A DNA stretch of 28,945 bases from the NCBI GenBank assembly GCA_023128035.1, contig JAGMES010000049.1:1-28945 (forward strand). Direction: 5' to 3'. Both the position numbers and the translations under genes were made by a program. The DNA comes from Halanaerobiales bacterium (GTDB taxonomy: Bacteria > Bacillota_F > Halanaerobiia > DY22613). Numbering within the stretch: position 1 is the first letter of the stretch; each line of letters starts with the position of its first letter. Positions 19,101-26,270 of this stretch are shown here, piece by piece. The notes beneath the pieces are model-generated. The model worked only from the letters and a program-made list of their open reading frames with translations. It had not been told where the DNA came from and did no database searches.

Positions 19101-21796
19101 TTAACCTCTTTTAAGAACTCATTGAATCGCTTCTCTTTAACAGGATGATTCCGCATAGCAAGAGAATTAATAAAAATACCGATAATATTTTGTAAATCAG
19201 CGTGGGATCTTCCGGCAATCGGTGAACCAACCACTATATCTTCTTGACCCGCGTATTTTGATAATAACAGATTATATGCCGCCAACAGCACCATGTATAA
19301 AGTTGTCCCAGTATCTCTTGCCAATGCATTTAACTTATCCGACATCTCCCGATCAGCCTCAAAGGTTATAAGGTTTCCGTCAAAACTCTGCATGGCTGAA
19401 CGCGGATAATCTGTCGATAGGTTTAGCACAGGAATTTCGCCAGCAAAGGTCTCCAACCAGTACTGTTCCTGTTTTTCGATGACTCCTGTTTTAAATATCT
19501 CATTCTGCCATGCTGCAAAGTCTTTGTACTGGATTGGAAGGGTTGGTTGCTCAATTCCTGCGTATAAGCTAACAAATTCAGTAATCAAAATCCCTATGGA
19601 TGTTCCATCTGAGATGATATGGTGCATGTCAAAGAACAACACATGCTTCTCCTCTGCAGTCTTGATAAGGCCTACTCTCAAAAGAGGTGCTTTGTTTAAA
19701 TTAAAGGGCTGAACAAACTGTTTTACAATTTCAGGCACACTGCTTTCTTCTGCTTCAATATAGGTTACTGTAAAATCAGGATCTGGATGGATAAATTGCA
19801 CAATCTCTCCTTCGACAATTTTAAAAGATGTTCGCAGCGTTTCATGCCGCTTAATTATTGCTTTCATAGTCTGTTCCAACCGTTGTCTGTCAAGAGTACC
19901 CTCAATTTTCATCACTTTCGGCATGTTATAGCTTGTATTGATCTCTTCAAGCTGATTTAAAATAAACATCCTCCTTTGAGCTGATGATACCTCGTAATAA
20001 TCCTTCTCAGCAATAGGCTGCAGAGATGTATATATGCCCTTTTCGGATTTCTCAATCCTTTCACCCAACTGCCTGATAGTGGGGTATCTAAAGATGTCTC
20101 CAAGCAATAACTCTACATTCAATTCTTTGAATATTTTAGACACAAGGATAGTCGCTTTGAGTGAATGTCCCCCAAGACTGAAAAAATCATCGTCGATCCC
20201 TATTTTTTCGTCACTCAGGATATCGCTCCAGATCGCTACCAACTTTTCTTCGATCTCGTTACGAGGAGGAATATATTCGATACTATTTCGGATAGCAATC
20301 GTCAGATCTGGTAATACCCCTCTATCTACTTTTCCCGTTACCGTCATAGGGATGCTCTCCATCGCCATAAAATAGGAAGGGATCATGTATTCTGGAAGTT
20401 CTCTTCCAAGAAATTCTCTTAGTTCCCAGTCGGTGTGTTTGCTATCAGAAACAAAATAAGCACAGAGACAAATATCACCATCTTTATCTTCTCTACCAAC
20501 CACTACAACTTCTCTAATGGATGGATGGTTTAATAAATGACTTTCTACCTCTCCGGGCTCAATTCTAAAACCCCGCACCTTGACCTGAAAATCCTTTCTC
20601 CCGACAAATTCAATATTACCATCCAGCAATAACCTGCCCTGATCACCCGTCCAATACAATCTACCCAATTTAGGGTGAGAGGTAAACACCTTCTTTGTCT
20701 GCTCTTCGTTTTTCCAGTAACCCCGAGCAATATGTTCACTTACGATAACGATCTCCCCGATTCGTAACGGGGCAACTTTTTTACCATTTTCACCAACAAG
20801 AAGAATTTTCGTCTCATCCAAAGGCTCACCTAAAACGATTTTTTCAAAAGGTATATCCTGATTAATCAACTGTGACGAATTGTAAGAAGACTCTGATTGC
20901 CCGTAGAGATTAACAAGGGTTGCGTGGGGAAAAAACTTCTTGTACATAATCACATCATGTTCTCTGATTATTTCTCCTCCGAGAACAATCAAACGAAGAT
21001 CGGGAAAATCATAACTACCTTGCAAGGTAGTTATAAACCTTCTATAGAAAGTTGGAACAGAATGCCAAATGGTGATTTTTTCATTGTTCAACCATTCCAC
21101 CAATCTCTCTGGGTTCAAATGCTCTTTAAGATTTAAGGGGTAAAGGGTGGCCCCTTTAAGAAGCCCCCCATAGATATCCATGACTGCTGCATCATGGCCA
21201 AAGGTAGAGAATAACGTCAGTCTATCCATTTCTGTTATGGATAGCCTTTTTGCATAATTTTCAATAAAATACAGCACGTTGGTGTGGGTCTGGATAACCC
21301 CTTTAGGCTTACCAGTTGAACCTGACGTGTAGAGTAAGTAAGCAATATCATCTTCTCTTCTGTTACTACTCCAATCAAGAGAATTGTCAGCTTCACCTTG
21401 TTCATCGATATTTACAATTTTGATCGCATAACTGTTCAAACTGATCAGTTTCTGTGCTTTTTCCATGTTCTTGATGTTTGTCACTAATAGTTTTGCCTCT
21501 GAATCCTCAAGCATGTTAAGTAACCGTTTTTCCGGATATGAGGGATCAAAAGGAATATAGATTTTCCCTGCTTTAAGGGCAGCGATGGTGCTCACAATCA
21601 TATCTGTTCCATGTTCAAACAGTAGAACAATGTTATCACCCTGAATCTTCGCCTCTTTGTATTCATGTAGTATTTTGCATGCAACTTCGTTGGCCCTCTG
21701 ATCTAATTGTTTATAGGTTAGTGAACTATTTTCTGTTTTCACTGCCAGTTTATCAGAGTTTTTCCTGACCTGCTCTGCAAATCGTTTCACTATCAT
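16112..21796 (-). CDS. NRPS synthetase 2, C-less A-T-C-A-T-TE with Cys-type thioesterase
   Basis: This terminating NRPS has 1894 aa from the ATG at 21796; a TTG one codon pair earlier (21799) is a possible alternative. Domains by residue from ATG: A1 5-490, T1 (GGHSL, Ser545), C 615-1030 (HHIISDG 725-731), A2 1047-1545, T2 (GGNSI, Ser1589), TE 1645-1890. There is no condensation domain before A1, so it must use the terminal C of another protein; synthetase 1 ends in C 33 nt upstream. A1 is divergent, with FGHDAAVMD and YGQSESS replacing the usual YGPTE; its pocket reads DAMHVGLYNK, which I do not recognise. A2 reads DILQMGMIWK, very near the Gly code DILQLGLIWK. The TE should release the chain by hydrolysis or cyclisation. 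Its nucleophile elbow is GYCYG with Cys1720, followed by Asp1747 and His1872 (GGHES), a complete triad with Cys replacing Ser. It is encoded mid-cluster, which is unusual. Confidence 0.96.
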   Translation of the reverse strand: MIVKRFAEQVRKNSDKLAVKTENSSLTYKQLDQRANEVACKILHEYKEAKIQGDNIVLLFEHGTDMIVSTIAALKAGKIYIPFDPSYPEKRLLNMLEDSEAKLLVTNIKNMEKAQKLISLNSYAIKIVNIDEQGEADNSLDWSSNRREDDIAYLLYTSGSTGKPKGVIQTHTNVLYFIENYAKRLSITEMDRLTLFSTFGHDAAVMDIYGGLLKGATLYPLNLKEHLNPERLVEWLNNEKITIWHSVPTFYRRFITTLQGSYDFPDLRLIVLGGEIIREHDVIMYKKFFPHATLVNLYGQSESSYNSSQLINQDIPFEKIVLGEPLDETKILLVGENGKKVAPLRIGEIVIVSEHIARGYWKNEEQTKKVFTSHPKLGRLYWTGDQGRLLLDGNIEFVGRKDFQVKVRGFRIEPGEVESHLLNHPSIREVVVVGREDKDGDICLCAYFVSDSKHTDWELREFLGRELPEYMIPSYFMAMESIPMTVTGKVDRGVLPDLTIAIRNSIEYIPPRNEIEEKLVAIWSDILSDEKIGIDDDFFSLGGHSLKATILVSKIFKELNVELLLGDIFRYPTIRQLGERIEKSEKGIYTSLQPIAEKDYYEVSSAQRRMFILNQLEEINTSYNMPKVMKIEGTLDRQRLEQTMKAIIKRHETLRTSFKIVEGEIVQFIHPDPDFTVTYIEAEESSVPEIVKQFVQPFNLNKAPLLRVGLIKTAEEKHVLFFDMHHIISDGTSIGILITEFVSLYAGIEQPTLPIQYKDFAAWQNEIFKTGVIEKQEQYWLETFAGEIPVLNLSTDYPRSAMQSFDGNLITFEADREMSDKLNALARDTGTTLYMVLLAAYNLLLSKYAGQEDIVVGSPIAGRSHADLQNIIGIFINSLAMRNHPVKEKRFNEFLKEVKANSIKAYENQDYQFEQLVERLDVKRQLDRNPLFDTMFILQNTESSETSIENLHFSSYDNPQTVAKLDLTLNAVEVYNKINFGIEYCTKLFTQETIEKFAGHFTNILRKITENPELKIAEIDMLSREEREQILQKFNNTKAEYPKDRMIHELFEEKVKLRPDNTALVFEEQKLTYQEFNEKANQLARRLRKQGVKPDSIVAIVTKRSVEMLIGIFAVLKAGGAYLPIDFDYPQERIKYILKDSQTEIVLTQKKVLEEGGLVVDCETICLDDHEIYQGETTDLEPVSVPENLAYIIYTSGSTGKPKGVMIEHRSVNNFIKGITDKINFTADKSILALTTISFDIFGLETLLPLTQGLKVVIANDEHQKDPKALKMVIVNNDIDMLQMTPSRMRMILNDDQSASCLKNVKEIMVGGEALPQDLLEEIKSVTKARIYNMYGPTETTIWVTVKDLTETTEVTIGKPIANTGIYILGPSNQLQPIGVPGELCVVGDSLAREYWKWPELTAEKFVPNPFQDQQELSVSGEKMYRTGDLVKWLPNGEIEFLGRTDEQVKIRGFRIELGEIESQLVKHEAVKETVVVAKKDNNGGKYLCTYIVGEGELQVPELKAHLSKELPNYMVPTHFIQLEKMPYTPNGKIDRKALPEPNAGTVSGVEYVAPTTEIEEKLIQIWHEVLGIEGIGINHNFFDIGGNSINIIKVISLISKRMGVQVSMSELFLWPTVAEMAQTMFIENPLKGLECVISLNKPTEGKKNVFILHTWEGIVYQYKELAKILEGEYNIYGIQAKGVVKPAKLPETLDEMLTDYICEIKTIQPEGPYIIAGYCYGNWIAYKMVQMLEDQDVPIDRMIQIDENAYMPDKTRKLIRVKTVVSKPYRFIRKWVRKLITWRNMNPMDYWPDLEDYKKSKSQIEGEIKNERTVREHVNYLCTVGYSLKYIISTDTYIIKAEENNLVRYTPEDWKKQTYGKVWFVEIPGGHESIFAYPYVEGLAKAFKRAIEE

Positions 21797-21805
21797 CAAA
21801 CTATA

Positions 21806-21811
21806 CCTCCT
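21806..21811 (-). promoter_or_regulatory. Ribosome binding site of synthetase 2
   Basis: AGGAGG on the minus strand ends 9 nt before the ATG at 21796 and 6 nt before a TTG at 21799. The spacing and the preference for ATG favour the start at 21796. The site lies in the 33-nt gap after the stop codon of synthetase 1, so the two genes are very likely co-transcribed. Confidence 0.8.
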
Positions 21812-21829
21812 TCTAGTTCATTTTTTTCA

Positions 21830-24800
21830 TTAACCCTTAGTTATAATAAAGTCATCATCATCAAAATCATCATCATCTGGTTGTTCTTCACACCCTAAAA
21901 GTTTTGTAATAAACCGGATATATTCACCAACAATATATTCGATCGTTGTTGGTTTATACAAACCAGTAAGATAGGTACAGAGTAATTCGATTCCATTATC
22001 ATATTCTGTTAAATAGAACATAATATCAAATTTAACATCCTGAACTTTTTCAATATGATACGATTCTGTATTTTCAACACTCTCCAGATGACTTTCTCCC
22101 ATATTGAGCAGATTGAAAAATACCTGAATCTTTGGATATTTAATCTTCAATTCATCAGTGATCAATTCAAGTGGGTAATCCTGATACTCAAGAGCCTTAA
22201 TGGTATCCTCGTGAACCATATCCAACATTTCTTCAAATGATGAGCTTACACGATTAATGAGAACAATCGTATTAATGAAGAATCCGATAACATTATTTAG
22301 ATTTTGATGCTGTCTTCCCATACTTGGTACGCCAATGGCAATCTCATCCTGTCCTGTCAGATCTGCAAAGAACATTTTTATTGCAGTAGTCATCACGATA
22401 AAAAGACTAGTATTATGGTTAATTGCTGTAGCTTTTAGCTGATCTTTAATCATTTCAGGGATGAAGATACGATAACCAGCACTTCTTCTATTCTTCAGTA
22501 CATCTGATGAGTAATCTTCAGGTAAGTTTAATACTGGAAATCCTCTACTTAATTTGTTCATCCAATATTCTCTTGCTTGTTGATTTTCGTTTTCATCTGC
22601 AATCAACTGATTCTGCCATGCTGCAAAATCTTTATATTGTACTGTTAAAGATGCTAACTCAAATTCTTTACCTTCTTTATATGCATTGTAAAGAAGGTAA
22701 AACTCTTTCTTTAATATCTCCAAAGACCATCCATCAGAGATAATATGGTGCATGCAAAATACAATATCAAATTGATGCTCAGAAAATTTAACCAAAGCAG
22801 CACGTAAAAATGAATTTTCTATCATATTAAATGGTTCAGCTGTTAGTTTTTCGTAGATGGCTTCACGCTCAAAAGATCGTTCATTTTCACTCAAATTAAA
22901 CAGATCAAAGATTTGAAGCTTAAAGCAGTCCCCGGAGTTAATTACCTGTACTGGACTCCCATCAACGACTTTAAATTGAGTGCGCAGATTTTCATGGCGA
23001 TTAACCAATTGATCAAAGACCCTGGTAATAATTTCTTCATCTACTTCTTCATTGAAAGTGATTCTTCCAGCCATATTGTAAGCACTGTTTGCAGGTTCAA
23101 GTTGACTAATAATCCACAAACGTTTTTGATTATAAGAAAGTTCGTAATACTCCTGCTTTGGCAGTTTCTTAATTGCACTGAAAGTCAGGGTTTCTTTACT
23201 TAAGATTAATTTACCAAGTTCTTTAATCGTTGGCGCTGTAAAGATATCCTGTAAACTGATTTGGAAATTTAATTCTTTATGCACAAGATTAACAACCTGA
23301 ACAGCTTTTAATGAATGACCTCCCATTTCGAAGAAATTGTGGTTAATACCGATTTCTTCGATCATCAGCAATTTTTGCCAGATAGCAATTAATTTTTCTT
23401 CGATCTGATTGGTGGGAGGAATATACTCTACTGCAACATCGATTCCTCCTTCTGGATTTGGCAACGCCCGCCGGTCCACCTTACCATTGTGGGTAAGAGG
23501 TATGTTTTCAATCTGCATAAAGTGTGATGGGATCATGTAGTCTGGCAGTTTTTGAGCTAGATGTCTCCGCAATTCTGATACAGTAAATTCACGTTCCGCA
23601 ACGATATAAGCCATGAGATACTTCATTCCATTTGAATCAACTCTATCTACTACAACTACTCCATCTACACTTTCGTGTTTAAGCAGTTGCTGTTCGATTT
23701 CGCCAAGTTCGATTCGATACCCCTTGATTTTCACCTGATTGTCAATCCTACCAAGGTAAGTGATATTTCTATCAGACTGCCAACATGCCAGATCGCCAGT
23801 CCTATACATTCTCTCACCAGGCAACCATGGATTTGGCACAAACTTCTCTGCAGTCAATTCAGGCCGATTCAAATATCCCCTTGCCAACCCAACTCCAGAA
23901 ATACATAATTCTCCTGGTACTCCAATCGGAGTGAGATTGTTATCTTTGTCTAGAATATAGACACTAGTATTGGCAACTGGCTTACCTATTGTAGATTTTC
24001 CTATTTCACATATCGCAACAGTTGAATGGATCGTCACTTCTGTTGGTCCATAATTATTGGTTAATTGATATCCCTTAGAAAGGGTTTGATCTTTTACAGT
24101 ATCATCTAACTTATCTCCAGTTGATATCACTGCATTCAAACTTTCGACTTTTTCACTTTGACCCAAAATCTCGTATAGCATCATTGGGACAAATTGGGCA
24201 AAATGTATCTGATTTTCTTGTATAAATTCGATAAATCTCTGCCTATCAAGGGCCAATTCTTTGCGAATAACATAGATTGTTGAACCATAAATTAACGATG
24301 GAAAGATTTCCACTACTGAAATGTCAAAGGAGACATTGGACATATGGAGGATATTTTTACCCTGATCAAGTTTGTACATTTCATTATAGTAATTTGCAAG
24401 ACTTACAACACCCTGATGCTCAATCATAACTCCTTTGGGTTTCCCAGTTGAACCAGAAGTATACATTACATATGCCAGATCATGAGGTTTGTTGATATTT
24501 ATCAAATTCTGCCCATCACCTATGTACACCAATCTGGAAGATAAATCTATAATCTCTCCACTATATTCAATGCGATCAGCATAATTGTTATGTGTAAGTA
24601 AAATTCTAGCTTTGCTATCTTCAAGCATGTATGTGATTCGTTCAACTGGATAATCAGGATCTATCGGCATATATGCTCCACCGGCTTTCAATACACTCAA
24701 AATACCTATCACCATATCAATAGAACGTTCAGCCATGATACCTATAATTTCATCTCTGTTAACCCTTAAATTCCTCAAATGATGGGCTAGTTGATTCACC

Positions 24801-26270
24801 TTTTTATTCAATTCTCCATAGGTCAACTTTTCATCAGCAAAAACTATGGCAGTTTTTTGGATAGCTTTTTCTACCTGTTCAACAAACATTTCATGTAAAG
24901 TTTTGTCCTTTGCAAACTCCATCTTAGTGTTATTAAATTCCTTTAGAAGTTGTCTCATCTCTGCCTTAGAAAGCATGTTTATTTTTCCTAAGTTTACTTC
25001 AGGATTTTTCGTTATCTCTTTTAAAATATTGATAAAGTTATTAGAAAGTCTTTCCATCGTTTCTTTAATAAACAGATCTTCACAGTATTCAAGGGTAAAC
25101 CACATCCTATTTGATTCTTTTACAGCTTCCATCATCATATCAAACTTAGATACGTTACTTTCAAAGTTGAGCGGAACAAATCGAAAATCATCGGTATCAA
25201 TCACTGTTTGACGAGTTGTATCCTGCAAAGAAAAAACTACGTCAAATAATGGGTTTCTGCTCAAATCCCTCTGTAAATTAAGTTTTTCCACTAGTTCTTC
25301 AAACTGATAGTCCTGATTGTCAAAGGCCTTTATTATATTCTCCCTGACTTCACCCAAAAAGCTCATAAAGGTTTTCCCACTGCAAGGCGTATTCCTTAAT
25401 GCGACCATGTTTACAAACATCCCGATAATATTTTCCAGATCAGCATGACGCCTACCAGCGATAGGTGAGCCAATGATAATGTCCTCCTGTCTGGTGTATT
25501 TGGAGAGCAACACATAATACGCCGCAAAAAGCACCATATATATGGTTGACCCTGTAGATTCCGAAAGTTCTTTCAACCGAGCTGTTAACTCATTGTCTAT
25601 TTCGAAAATCACCCTATCTCCGCGAAAACTTTGGACTGACTGACGCGGATAGTCGGTTGGCATGTTGAGTAGTGGGATTTCTCCTGCTTGCGAGCATGCA
25701 AAAATATCTAACCAATATTTTTCCTGTCTTTTAATTAAATCTGTTTGAAATAGCTCATTTTGCCATGCTGAAAAGTCTTTATATTGGATTCTGAGTTTTG
25801 GCAAAGTTCTATCCCTATACAAAGCAATAAACTCACTAATCAACAACTCCATGGATACACCATCAGATATTATGTGGTGCATGTCAAACATTATTACATT
25901 TCTATTTTCTGTGATTTTAGCAAGCCGAACCCTTATAAGCGGCGCTTTACCTAAATCAAAGGAACGCACAAATTCTGAAAAAGCATGACTGATTATAGAT
26001 TTTTCATTTGCATTATCTTCACTTAATTGAATAAAACTAACTTCAAAATTAACTTCGCTGTGGACCTTCTGTATAATTTCGCCATCTATCATGTCAAAGG
26101 AAGTACGTAGTGTCTCATGTCTTTGGAGAAGTTGACTAAATACCTTCTCAAATTTTCTTCTATTTAAAGTGCCTTCAACTAATACTGCTCCAGGCATGTT
26201 ATAGCTTAAGCCAGCACCCTCAAATTGATACTGTAGATACAGTCTTTTTTGTGCTGATGAAGATAGGTAA
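21830..26270 (-). repeat. Segmental duplication, copy in synthetase 1 (C2-A2-T2-C3)
   Basis: This is the counterpart of 1678-6100, with the same C-A-T-C order, acidic C-terminus and many identical nucleotide runs. The A domains match in roughly four of five residues over the stretch I compared by eye (pocket region through A8), but differ at five of the ten pocket positions. The copy in synthetase 1 has an extra CSQA in C2, and the copy in synthetase 3 has an extra RAHA in C4, so each has gained its own small insertion. Confidence 0.75.

Noticed and set aside
20034..20375. Plus-strand open frames of 60-121 codons throughout the window
   Set aside because: All lie opposite conserved NRPS domains; they recur at homologous places in the modules and show no RBS or recognisable protein features.
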